DNA from: Acanthaster planci | Lineage: Eukaryota > Echinodermata > Asteroidea > Valvatida > Acanthasteridae | Assembly (NCBI RefSeq): GCF_001949145.1 | Contig: NW_019091563.1 | Span: 175,774 to 227,251 of the forward strand | Length of the DNA stretch: 51,478 nt | Reading direction: 5' to 3' | Shown here: one piece after another, positions 49,501 through 51,478 of the stretch | How positions within the stretch are numbered: position 1 is the stretch's first letter | How the letters are laid out: every line of letters begins with the position of its first letter | Translations under genes and position numbers: made by a program | The notes under the pieces: model-generated | Database searches by the model: none | The model's input: only the letters and a program-made list of their open reading frames with translations | Told to the model about the DNA's origin: nothing

Positions 49501-50401
49501 TGCTGTGTCTTGTGATTGCCTTGTTGCATGTTCAATTGCCCCAAATAGATGTTATTAATTATTAAATGAATTAAACAACGATTCTAATTTTTATTTTGTT
49601 TTAAGCTAAGTCAGGAAATTACCAAACTTCTCCCAGGCACTGCCAATATTTTATCCGTAATATTCATGCTTTGTTTGTATTACTTTAATTAGCCCTGCAA
49701 TGTATGGGTGGACAGACGTGCTGAGCAGTGTAGGGACCGCCTATCTACTGTTCTGATAAACGCTAAACATCAAAATTGGGTGCCTCATGAGGATCGCAAT
49801 GGCAAGTCATTTTCTCATTTCATTGTTGTCAGGATGTCGACTAGTCAGCAAGGGAATTTCAAGGGAGCCCCCAAGTTCACTGAAATAAAGGAATGCAACC
49901 GTACAAATAGAACATGGAGGGCCGTATCCCGTACCCTTTGTATTAATTAATGTATCTTAATGAGCGTAAATCAGCCAGTGGGGAAGTTCAGTGGGTGTCC
50001 GGCACCTTTTTGCCTCAGTATAGACGAAAAGGTCACCCACTGTACCTTGATATTACTTTACTGACACGGACGTTTTTGTTTGCCTCACGAATTTACCTGA
50101 AATTAAAATAATGCACTAGTTTTAATACAAAGTGAAGGTGGTCGTCAAGAATCATGACTAAGGTCAGTGGTTGACCATAGACATGGTATACGCTGCATTC
50201 CAGGAAAAATGACAAATTAGCTTCCACAGTCATGGAGATTCTCTGATACCTTCTATTCCAATTTCAGAACCCTCTCAATGCAGACTAGTATGTATGTCGG
50301 AGAAGACGCTCGACATTTTGCATACTCCATACATTGTTACTGATGGCAGCCCCTGCTCTTACAATGACCAGCATAGCATCTGTGTAGGTGGTGAATGCAA
50401 A
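2765..50401 (+). CDS. ADAMTS: ADAMTS metalloprotease, ADAMTS2/3/14-like, 15 exons, 3' end outside window
   Basis: Fifteen exons join to 2067 nt (689 codons) without a stop and with matching intron phases. Order of domains: signal peptide (1 to about 25), reprolysin propeptide (about 40-225), furin site RSRR (255-258), metalloprotease (about 265-465), disintegrin-like (about 470-548), thrombospondin type 1 repeat (about 557-610), start of the Cys-rich domain (611-689). Zinc ligands H405, H409 and H415 and catalytic E406 are present in HEAGHVLGLEHD, with Met432 as the Met-turn. The words [21 protein letters not shown] and WVPHED are closest to the procollagen N-proteinase group (ADAMTS2, 3, 14), which trims fibrillar procollagen amino-propeptides outside the cell. 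That substrate is inferred from the family. The remaining spacer and repeats should lie beyond 51478. Confidence 0.9.
2828..6147 (+). other. Intron 1
   Basis: 3.3 kb, AT-rich. I see no coding region. Around 4370-4530 there are degenerate repeats of ggaggactgagatgaatg. No recognised mobile element. Confidence 0.6.
6148..6196 (+). CDS. ADAMTS: ADAMTS-like exon 2
   Basis: A 49-nt exon between a strong acceptor (tttctcctctttcgcag) and the donor gtaagt. It starts at phase 0 and ends at phase 1. It reads [16 protein letters not shown] and joins in frame to the propeptide exon, giving [16 protein letters not shown]. Support is the splice sites plus phase fit. The peptide itself is too short to be diagnostic. 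Confidence 0.7.
6591..7012 (+). CDS. ADAMTS: ADAMTS-like exon 3, reprolysin propeptide
   Basis: A 422-nt open exon preceded by atgcacatgcag and followed by gtaaga (phase 1 in, phase 0 out). It begins with [11 protein letters not shown], the usual opening of the M12B propeptide, and contains [19 protein letters not shown] and [20 protein letters not shown]. The last stretch matches the family pattern G-x-V-x-G-x-x-x-S-x-V-A-x-S-x-C-x-G-L. Several N-glycosylation sequons (NVT, NSS) are visible. Confidence 0.9.
7013..8232 (+). other. Intron 3, left part
   Basis: Unassigned sequence between exon 3 and the Gypsy element. It could contain the 3' LTR of that minus-strand element, but I found no matching direct repeat on the other side (12081-13300). 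Confidence 0.4.
8233..8574 (-). pseudogene. Gypsy integrase C-terminal tail
   Basis: 113 residues beginning [20 protein letters not shown] and containing [20 protein letters not shown], which resembles the Y-x-V-x-x-x-x-G-P-x-R-x-x-H-R-N-x-L-x-P end of Gypsy integrases. Position after the integrase core supports it. Confidence 0.6.
8890..9990 (-). pseudogene. Gypsy RNase H tail and integrase core remnant
   Basis: At about 9750-9860 the minus strand reads [18 protein letters not shown], the end of Gypsy RNase H. At about 8950-9170 it reads [21 protein letters not shown], a stop, FTKFSATSP, and after a frame change [10 protein letters not shown], holding the first two catalytic aspartates of the integrase core. 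The third acidic residue was not identified. Confidence 0.75.
10026..10909 (-). pseudogene. Gypsy reverse transcriptase remnant
   Basis: The upstream piece (10706-10909) includes [13 protein letters not shown] and [19 protein letters not shown], the usual lead into Gypsy RT. The main piece (10026-10484) has [24 protein letters not shown] and [11 protein letters not shown], then TFEEHLERL. The catalytic YLDD box reads YLDN, so the second aspartate is lost. The two pieces are separated by a frame break. Confidence 0.85.
11261..11986 (-). CDS. Gypsy gag-like protein, intact ORF
   Basis: 241 residues, starting [16 protein letters not shown] and including [20 protein letters not shown] and [12 protein letters not shown], a helical pattern typical of Ty3/Gypsy capsid. 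The ORF is unbroken, unlike the pol remnants 3' of it. No CCHC knuckle is visible. A region just downstream (11000-11250) has no recognisable DTGA protease motif. Confidence 0.7.
   Translation of the reverse strand: MKLPKFCGTPKKSHDPALKQCVDDLKTYNQQLDLPKEEKVSVAIDNLGGVAREEILCCPKDGKNTLKNVLALLRHRFGHPETVQTLNCAFYSRNQYEDEFFADFSRALIRLYDRMESASTNASEKSALAQSRYGPLKEQFIRGSRDTAIKRELRKIGRDEAGLSFFAFRELALQSLRDTDDGQNKEQRIEHYSVGQASNNVVIDTVSTVARGNKEQKLLAGLSEGQKQLTALMRSFVQQQT
12081..15103 (+). other. Intron 3, middle part
   Basis: No coding region supported. 12570-12640 is rich in gtacatgtac words. 12900-13260 is GT-rich, then AT-rich with tataaaata, faintly LTR-like, but it does not match any other part of the window by eye. 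Short ORFs at 14080-14700 have no recognised family. Confidence 0.45.
15106..15660. mobile_element. MITE, 555 bp, TA target duplication
   Basis: Both ends are flanked by TA. The left end reads ggggagggctgggcaagtgg. The reverse complement of the right end reads ggggaaggtggggctactgg, an imperfect terminal inverted repeat. Inside, ccacttgccc (15435-15444) and gggcaagtgg (15452-15461) form a perfect 10-bp hairpin related to the ends. No transposase. TA duplication suggests the Tc1/mariner or pogo group. Confidence 0.65.
16167..16320 (+). CDS. ADAMTS: ADAMTS-like exon 4, propeptide end
   Basis: Acceptor tcttttccgatttcag, donor gtgagt, phase 0 in and phase 1 out. It reads [17 protein letters not shown], the conserved propeptide block G-x-I-x-x-G-x-x-x-Y-F-I-E-P-L that follows the C-x-G-L motif of exon 3. 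A 9.2-kb intron carrying a Gypsy element separates it from exon 3. Confidence 0.9.
16471..16595. repeat. (CAT)n microsatellite
   Basis: About 30 perfect CAT units to 16557, then interrupted copies (cgt, cac). It lies 150 bp after the exon 4 donor, in intron 4. Its poly-His, poly-Ser and poly-Met readings are artefacts. Confidence 0.97.
16870..20822 (-). pseudogene. LINE ORF2, endonuclease and reverse transcriptase
   Basis: It starts near 20786-20822 ([20 protein letters not shown]). Endonuclease: GVIIVGGD and [10 protein letters not shown] (about 20250-20330). [34 protein letters not shown] and [20 protein letters not shown] (about 18880-19200). The catalytic box near 18800 reads [12 protein letters not shown], where YADD is expected. 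The C-terminal motif [17 protein letters not shown] is near 17450-17520. Recognisable coding then continues to about 16870. Confidence 0.85.
20281..20426. repeat. 73-bp tandem duplication inside the LINE
   Basis: The block starting agttttggatcaaaagg at 20281 is repeated from 20354 with no visible change. Since 73 is not a multiple of three, it shifts the endonuclease frame. Confidence 0.95.
20930..22266 (-). pseudogene. LINE ORF1, gag-like with CCHC zinc knuckle
   Basis: Probable start near 22266 with [20 protein letters not shown]. Later [15 protein letters not shown] and [19 protein letters not shown], a C-x2-C-x4-H-x4-C knuckle as in ORF1 proteins that bind element RNA. A Pro- and Ser-rich tail follows to about 20970. 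The frame is broken at several points. Confidence 0.75.
22513..23231. other. Assembly gap (719 N)
   Basis: Run of N. It lies directly before the transposase-like gene and may hide its 5' end or terminal repeat, or a small ADAMTS exon. The long X-filled reading frames across it are meaningless. Confidence 1.
23338..26034 (+). pseudogene. Transposase-like gene of unnamed family, decayed
   Basis: Successive frames make one intronless protein of roughly 850 residues. N-terminal: [20 protein letters not shown]; then [19 protein letters not shown]. An acidic, Ser-rich segment follows (about 23880-24040). Centre: [13 protein letters not shown] and [16 protein letters not shown] (about 24570-24710). 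C-terminal: [16 protein letters not shown] (about 25480-25530), then [13 protein letters not shown], ending at TAG 26034. The D, the C-x-x-H and the E-R placed near the C-terminus resemble RNase H-fold transposases such as hAT, but I cannot name the superfamily. At least four frameshifts or stops break it. Terminal repeats were not found. I have a general memory of related unannotated proteins in cnidarians and other marine animals. Confidence 0.6.
26035..27060 (+). other. Intron 4 stretch after the transposase-like gene
   Basis: No coding region supported. gtacatgta words at 26050 and 26505. 26600-26830 has G-runs and C-runs (ggggggttaatgg, aatacccccct) without a clear repeat structure. Confidence 0.45.
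27067..28010 (-). mobile_element. Penelope-like element, N-terminal fragment
   Basis: The minus strand begins near 28002 with [21 protein letters not shown], the usual N-terminal block of Penelope-like ORFs. After a frame break (27067-27555) it reads [34 protein letters not shown], and [20 protein letters not shown], the entry to the reverse transcriptase. It stops there: the RT palm is absent. So this fragment lacks its 3' part. Confidence 0.8.
28011..28879 (+). other. Stretch between the Penelope fragments
   Basis: Contains (ttgc)n at 28141-28160 and otherwise unassigned sequence. It may include the 5' untranslated part (pseudo-LTR) of the N-terminal Penelope fragment, since it lies just upstream of it on the minus strand. 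Confidence 0.4.
28880..28985. repeat. Minisatellite, units of about 20 bp (tatttattagtttcgttc)
   Basis: Four to five diverged copies, such as ttctatatttattagtttcg. The same unit resumes at 30118-30410, on the far side of the Penelope C-terminal fragment. Confidence 0.75.
29000..30115 (-). mobile_element. Penelope-like element, C-terminal fragment with GIY-YIG nuclease
   Basis: The minus strand, after frame breaks, reads [20 protein letters not shown] (RT thumb, about 29990-30060), then [15 protein letters not shown] (the Cys-rich linker, about 29490-29550), and [20 protein letters not shown] with [10 protein letters not shown] (GIY-YIG-type endonuclease, about 29340-29460). Penelope elements are reverse-transcribing elements with this nuclease at the C-terminus. 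A hammerhead ribozyme lies just 3' of the ORF. Stops in the thumb region make it inactive as a protein. Confidence 0.87.
29017..29070 (-). ncRNA. Hammerhead ribozyme, type I, Penelope-associated
   Basis: Minus-strand parts in order: stem I 5' strand CAU-G-CUG; core CUGAUGA; stem II GUGCCGU / ACGGCAC (7 perfect pairs, loop ACGUA); core GAAAC; loop AGUCU; GUC (cleavage after C, between 29025 and 29024); stem I 3' strand CAG-AA-AUG. Every core base (C3 to A9, G12, A13, A14) is the consensus one. Stem III is two pairs (A-U, C-G), as known for minimal type I hammerheads in Penelope-like elements. It would self-cleave the element RNA. Confidence 0.88.
30118..30410. repeat. Minisatellite, same units of about 20 bp
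   Basis: Diverged copies of tatttattagtttcgtc continue from the array at 28880-28985. The Penelope fragment between them appears to interrupt a single array. Confidence 0.7.
30475..30850. repeat. Tandem repeat, period about 190 bp, with nested 30-bp units
   Basis: actgcattataagttcgatgaa at 30475 recurs as actgcgttgaaagtttgatgaa at 30665. Each copy ends in several units of aaatcctgaaatcaggaaaa. tccttgagtcgcaggaaaa also recurs at 30951. Confidence 0.6.
31114..31277. mobile_element. Foldback element, 164 bp near-perfect hairpin
   Basis: The outer 54 bases (31114-31167) and the reverse complement of 31224-31277 match at 50 of 54 positions, both starting ggcgattca. Pairing continues inward less perfectly (cgaaatct in both arms), leaving a short loop near 31189-31202. 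No clear target duplication. Likely a MITE or foldback transposon. Confidence 0.7.
31278..31775 (+). other. Intron 4, right end
   Basis: Unassigned sequence leading to the exon 5 acceptor. I see nothing else in it. Confidence 0.5.
31776..31981 (+). CDS. ADAMTS: ADAMTS-like exon 5, furin site and start of protease
   Basis: Acceptor ttattatccttttaacag, donor gtatgt, phase 1 in and phase 0 out. A Gly- and Asp-rich linker leads to FFRSRR (furin-type site at residues 255-258) and then to the catalytic domain start [20 protein letters not shown]. It ends in YLLTMLNI. The 15.5-kb intron before it contains the assembly gap, so a further small propeptide exon could be missing. Confidence 0.92.
31982..32503 (+). 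other. Intron 5
   Basis: 522 bp, AT-rich, canonical gtatgt and cag ends. Nothing else seen. Confidence 0.7.
32504..32587 (+). CDS. ADAMTS: ADAMTS-like exon 6, metalloprotease
   Basis: An 84-nt phase 0-0 exon with acceptor ttttttctttggcag and donor gtgagt. It reads [20 protein letters not shown], completing the motif MLNI-VNEIY that is typical of ADAMTS2/3/14. Confidence 0.92.
32588..33481 (+). other. Intron 6
   Basis: 894 bp with gtgagt and cag ends. A GC-richer patch at 32855-33240 has no recognised content. Confidence 0.65.
33482..33626 (+). CDS. ADAMTS: ADAMTS-like exon 7, metalloprotease
   Basis: Acceptor ccctttaatttccactgtcag, donor gtaagt, phase 0 in and phase 1 out. It ends in [15 protein letters not shown], equivalent to the H-x-x-A-I-x-L-T-R-x-D-F-G-P-S-G block of the procollagen N-proteinase group. 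Confidence 0.9.
33627..35029 (+). other. Intron 7, left part
   Basis: No coding region supported. It contains one perfect 11-bp inverted repeat: cgtacacgaac at 34538-34548 and gttcgtgtacg at 34570-34580. Confidence 0.5.
35030..35350. repeat. Segment rich in gtgct and agcac words
   Basis: About 320 bp with roughly twenty copies of gtgct or agcac on both strands, including a 9-bp palindrome aagtgctaa-t-ttagcactt at 35064-35082 and repeated caggagctaaac. It looks like a low-complexity or foldback repeat, not a gene. Confidence 0.5.
35610..35960. repeat. Diverged tandem repeat, period about 145 bp
   Basis: ggcatgttgacctgatgtgatg followed by cacgtgatattaaaggt (about 35667) recurs as attgacctcatgtgaagatg followed by cacgtgacattaaaagt (about 35812). 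Confidence 0.5.
36288..37093 (-). mobile_element. Truncated mariner-like DNA transposon
   Basis: The ends are inverted repeats: left cagggtgtttcaaaaa, right (reverse complement) caaggtgcttcaaaaa. On the minus strand at about 36545-36775 it reads [10 protein letters not shown], a stop, DRIPREV and then [15 protein letters not shown], which resembles the C-terminal end of Tc1/mariner-superfamily transposases (L-x-x-R-I and C-x-x-x-x-G-x-H). Most of the transposase is missing. Target duplication is not clear. Confidence 0.5.
37314..37419 (+). CDS. ADAMTS: ADAMTS-like exon 8, zinc-binding helix
   Basis: It reads [12 protein letters not shown] and then FVMAHEAGH, holding His405, Glu406 and His409 of the zinc site. 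The donor is gtaagt at phase 2. Two acceptors fit the phase: one at 37312-37313 (tatatttgaaag) and one at 37324-37325 (ttcgctccag). The upstream one is chosen because it keeps GFAPVASMC, matching the family pattern G-Y-A-P-V-x-x-M-C. The other removes four residues. Confidence 0.88.
37420..38021 (+). other. Intron 8
   Basis: 602 bp with gtaagt and cag ends. Nothing else seen. Confidence 0.7.
38022..38165 (+). CDS. ADAMTS: ADAMTS-like exon 9, third zinc ligand and Met-turn
   Basis: Acceptor accctttttcag, donor gtaggt, phase 2 in and out. It reads [12 protein letters not shown] (third zinc ligand His415), then [20 protein letters not shown], with Met432 as the Met-turn. The family usually has I-M-A-P or M-M-S-P. 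The proline is replaced here by Thr (I-M-N-T). The W-S-x-C-S signature is intact. Confidence 0.95.
38444..38579 (+). CDS. ADAMTS: ADAMTS-like exon 10, disintegrin-like domain
   Basis: Acceptor tgttcatctgtttacag, donor gtaact, phase 2 in and phase 0 out. It reads NHRCLENV, then [15 protein letters not shown], the conserved start of the ADAMTS disintegrin-like domain (C-L, then L-P-G-x-x-Y-x-x-D-x-Q-C-R-x-x-F-G). Confidence 0.93.
38580..39070 (+). other. Intron 10
   Basis: 491 bp with gtaact and ag ends. Nothing else seen. Intron 9 (38166-38443) is 278 bp. Confidence 0.7.
39071..39184 (+). CDS. ADAMTS: ADAMTS-like exon 11, disintegrin-like domain
   Basis: A phase 0-0 exon, acceptor ttgtttcatgaag, donor gtataa. 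It reads [20 protein letters not shown] and ends [13 protein letters not shown], matching C-x-x-L-W-C and P-x-x-D-G-T-x-C of the family. The downstream AG after ccag is rejected because it brings a stop. Confidence 0.92.
39185..39679 (+). other. Intron 11
   Basis: 495 bp with gtataa and cag ends. An 82-residue ORF here (39212-39460) has no family. Confidence 0.65.
39680..39816 (+). CDS. ADAMTS: ADAMTS-like exon 12, thrombospondin type 1 repeat
   Basis: Acceptor atttcttgccccag, donor gtaggc, phase 0 in and phase 2 out. It reads WCMNGVC and then [17 protein letters not shown], the stacked Trp layers (W559, W562, W565) and first Cys pair of the central thrombospondin repeat, ending [10 protein letters not shown]. 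Confidence 0.95.
39817..43071 (+). other. Intron 12, left part
   Basis: No supported gene. The minus strand at 40153-40338 has an open stretch with [20 protein letters not shown] that I cannot assign. Otherwise unassigned intronic sequence. Confidence 0.45.
43072..43131 (+). ncRNA. Degenerate hammerhead ribozyme relic, probably Penelope-derived
   Basis: Plus-strand parts in order: stem I GUGAGU-CCA-CUC; core CUGAGGA; an extra C; stem II GGCC / GGCC with a 10-nt loop; core GAAAC; GUC; stem I GAG-CUUAU-ACUCAC. Stem I pairs in both segments (3 and 6 pairs). Stem III has no loop (AC directly followed by GU) and a C is inserted before stem II, so a single copy should not cleave. No Penelope ORF is visible next to it. 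Confidence 0.5.
43132..43931 (+). other. Intron 12, between relic and LINE
   Basis: Right after the relic is a short hairpin (tggtt / aacca, 43132-43149), possibly part of the same element. Otherwise unassigned. Confidence 0.4.
43932..45215 (+). mobile_element. L1-type LINE, 5'-truncated 3' end
   Basis: Plus-strand pieces in three frames: [16 protein letters not shown] (about 44080-44130), [33 protein letters not shown] (about 44500-44550), then [15 protein letters not shown] and [20 protein letters not shown] (about 44640-44800), the C-terminal Cys/His part of L1-type ORF2. It ends in A-rich sequence (agaaaaaataaataaata, about 45200). 5' truncation is normal for LINE insertions. Inactive. 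Confidence 0.82.
45785..46050. repeat. Degenerate tandem repeat with ttgacctt words
   Basis: Units with tacaatttgacctttg, tacagagtgacctttgg, tacaggttgaccctgg and tataatttgaccttgc, each followed by gggata / aataggaata words. Spacing is irregular, about 60-100 bp. A run of nine G lies at the left edge. Confidence 0.5.
46058..46615 (+). pseudogene. Broken ORF of unrecognised family
   Basis: First piece: 71 residues with an acidic run ([17 protein letters not shown]) ending in a stop at 46271. The same frame goes on with [20 protein letters not shown]. After a frameshift: [20 protein letters not shown] and [12 protein letters not shown]. After another: [13 protein letters not shown]. The way the frames join suggests a decayed coding region of about 180 residues, perhaps from a mobile element. 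I do not know its function. Confidence 0.45.
46616..48944 (+). other. Intron 12, right part
   Basis: No supported gene. The 13-bp word gcagagagcaacg occurs at about 47310 and 47449. 47990-48560 is GT-rich and ends with aataaac and ttatttataaacc, resembling an LTR or 3' end, without a second copy in the window. Confidence 0.4.
48945..49008 (+). CDS. ADAMTS: ADAMTS-like exon 13, end of thrombospondin repeat
   Basis: A 64-nt exon with acceptor ctggtctttttcag and donor gtaaaa. The split Arg codon (AG/A) restores [15 protein letters not shown], then FKVCNTQ, the second half of the repeat begun in exon 12, 9.1 kb upstream. Confidence 0.93.
49009..49692 (+). other. Intron 13
   Basis: 684 bp with gtaaaa and tag ends. 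Nothing else seen. Confidence 0.7.
49693..49801 (+). CDS. ADAMTS: ADAMTS-like exon 14, start of Cys-rich domain, GC donor
   Basis: Acceptor tgtattactttaattag at phase 0. It reads [16 protein letters not shown], the family block C-x-x-x-x-x-x-x-R-x-E-Q-C, then [11 protein letters not shown]. No GT donor gives the right phase. The donor is GCAAGT after the first base of a Glu codon, and joining to 50268 gives [17 protein letters not shown], as expected for the family. Reading through adds 49 residues without homology and then a stop. Confidence 0.88.
49802..50267 (+). other. Intron 14, GC-AG type
   Basis: 466 bp. It begins gcaagt and ends ctattccaatttcag. The donor matches the strong consensus that GC-AG introns usually need (gcaagt). 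See exon 14 for why this boundary is preferred. Confidence 0.8.
50268..50401 (+). CDS. ADAMTS: ADAMTS-like exon 15, Cys-rich domain, last exon in window
   Basis: Acceptor tctattccaatttcag, donor gtaggt, phase 1 in and phase 0 out. It reads [13 protein letters not shown], then [11 protein letters not shown] and ICVGGECK, corresponding to C-x-L-x-C, D-G-T-x-C and C-V-x-G-x-C of the ADAMTS Cys-rich domain. Later exons lie outside the window. Confidence 0.92.
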
Positions 50402-50884
50402 GTAGGTTGTTAATGTTAACCCGTTTTTAATCCTTGGAATGATCTGTCTCATTTTTTGTAGCATAACATGATCTAACTTTAGGAAACACACGGGGTTTTT
50501 ATATACTAGTTTTTTTAAGTGGTAGAAGCCACTATTCAATACCTGGTAAAGGTACCTTTCCACAGGTACTTTTTTATGGGTGCGTTCATGCGTTTCACGT
50601 TCACGGTCACGAAAAGCGACTCCATAACGCATGGAAGTTGCGTTTGGCCGTCAAAATCGCCCCAGGAGCAATTTTGACAGATATGCAAAGTTTGGGGCAA
50701 GGGTTGACGCGCAAATGGAAAGGCACCTTATAGCTTCATCAAAAATCCCCGAGGATAGGAGCCTAGTGTCCTGGCCACCATACGATGCTTGGCCTGTTGT
50801 TCTGCATGCAGTTGGGATAACGGTGGTAGTACATGAACATTATGTAACAGGCGTATCACGTGTATGCAGCACGATTATTTGACG
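50402..50884 (+). other. Start of intron 15
   Basis: Follows the donor gtaggt. No exon recognised. A + strand ORF at 50631-50882 has no family. Confidence 0.5.
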
Positions 50885-51015
50885 ATGGGTTGTGCGCACG
50901 GGATAATAAGTATTGGGAACACGATAAAAGGTCTTGCACACAAGATAATATGCCGTGCGCAAGAAATAAATAAGTCTTGCGCACGAGATGATATTTCGTG
51001 CACAAGAGATAAACA
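50885..51015. repeat. Tandem repeat, period about 21 bp, alternating gtgcgca cores
   Basis: Six units such as cttgcgcacgagatgatatt alternating with cgtgcgcaagaaataaataa. The core alternates between cttgcgcac and cgtgcgcaag, so neighbouring units are partly inverted. Confidence 0.7.
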
Positions 51016-51340
51016 ATAAGAATTATTATTGGGATGTCCCTTAAAGAGCTTAGTACTTCCGTACTTTAGACTTCCATCTTTCTGAGACAGAAAAAAATAT
51101 AAAAAAACCCGGACAATTCAGAGATTTAACTAATATTCACGGCTATATCTCGAAAACTGTATTGTATGGTGTAGCTAAAATTAAAACGCCTAATTATTAC
51201 CCACATTCCCTGCATAGCAGCTGCATGTAAGCGGGAAGTAGAGTTTCTTGTATCACAGTTACCCACGCACCTATGCTATTTTTCACATACTGTGGACGAG
51301 AGTAAACTGAATAAAGTGGGAGCCACGAAGTGACGTATGT

Positions 51341-51478
51341 TCCGGACCATTATGTCCACAGGGCCCATTGTGTCCGCAGACTTTTTCAGTCCCATTATGT
51401 CCGCCCCATTGTGTCCGCCCCATTGTGTCCGCAGTCCCAATATGTCCGCCCCATTGTGTCCGCAGGCCATTATGTCCG
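51341..51478. repeat. Tandem repeat of cccattgtgtccgc, cut by window edge
   Basis: About eight copies of a 14-16-bp unit (cccattgtgtccgc or cccattatgtccgc), some joined by cagt or by a short insert. It runs off the right edge. Confidence 0.9.

Noticed and set aside
49802-49950. Read-through of exon 14 to the stop at 49950
   Set aside because: The extra 49 residues have no ADAMTS pattern, and the GC donor joins to a clear next exon.
1-51478. tRNA, rRNA and CRISPR arrays
   Set aside because: No tRNA B-box with a foldable cloverleaf, no rRNA blocks and no repeat-spacer array were seen. CRISPR is not expected in an animal genome.

Overview
The window is eukaryotic nuclear DNA from an invertebrate animal, probably marine. 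Frequent gtacatgta and taggcct words, the Tx1-like LINE, the Penelope-like element and a transposase family I associate with marine invertebrate genomes lean toward an echinoderm, a hemichordate or a lophotrochozoan. The phylum cannot be fixed from the sequence. One assembly gap of 719 N lies at 22513-23231.

The backbone is one large split gene on the + strand. It is an ADAMTS metalloprotease of the procollagen N-proteinase group (ADAMTS2/3/14-like). Fifteen exons (2765-50401) join in frame to 689 codons. They give a signal peptide, a reprolysin propeptide, a furin site (RSRR), a zinc metalloprotease domain (HEAGHVLGLEHD), a disintegrin-like domain, one thrombospondin type 1 repeat and the start of the Cys-rich domain. 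The rest of the gene (spacer and probably further thrombospondin repeats) lies beyond the right edge. Intron 14 is best explained as a GC-AG intron. All junctions use compatible phases and no exon carries a stop, so the gene looks alive.

Everything else is mobile or repetitive DNA in the introns, apart from a LINE fragment upstream of the gene. From left to right these are: a Tx1-like LINE fragment running off the left edge (1-1690, minus); a decayed Ty3/Gypsy element in intron 3 (8233-12080, minus); a 555-bp TA-flanked MITE in intron 3 (15106-15660); and in intron 4 a (CAT)n tract, a near full-length decayed Tx1-like LINE (about 16870-22266, minus), a decayed intronless transposase-like gene of no superfamily I can name (23338-26034, plus), two Penelope-like element fragments in permuted order (27067-28010 and 29000-30115, minus), a consensus-perfect type I hammerhead ribozyme (29017-29070, minus) and a 164-bp foldback element. 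Intron 7 holds satellite-like repeats and a truncated mariner-like element. Intron 12 holds a degenerate hammerhead-like relic, an L1-type LINE 3' end and a broken ORF of unknown family. The right edge carries two different short tandem arrays.

The host gene would make a secreted enzyme activated by furin in the secretory path. The transposable elements do not form a pathway with it, but they enlarge its introns (intron 4 is 15.5 kb). The most notable items are the hammerhead ribozyme at the Penelope 3' end, the unassigned transposase-like gene, the GC-AG intron and the foldback hairpin.
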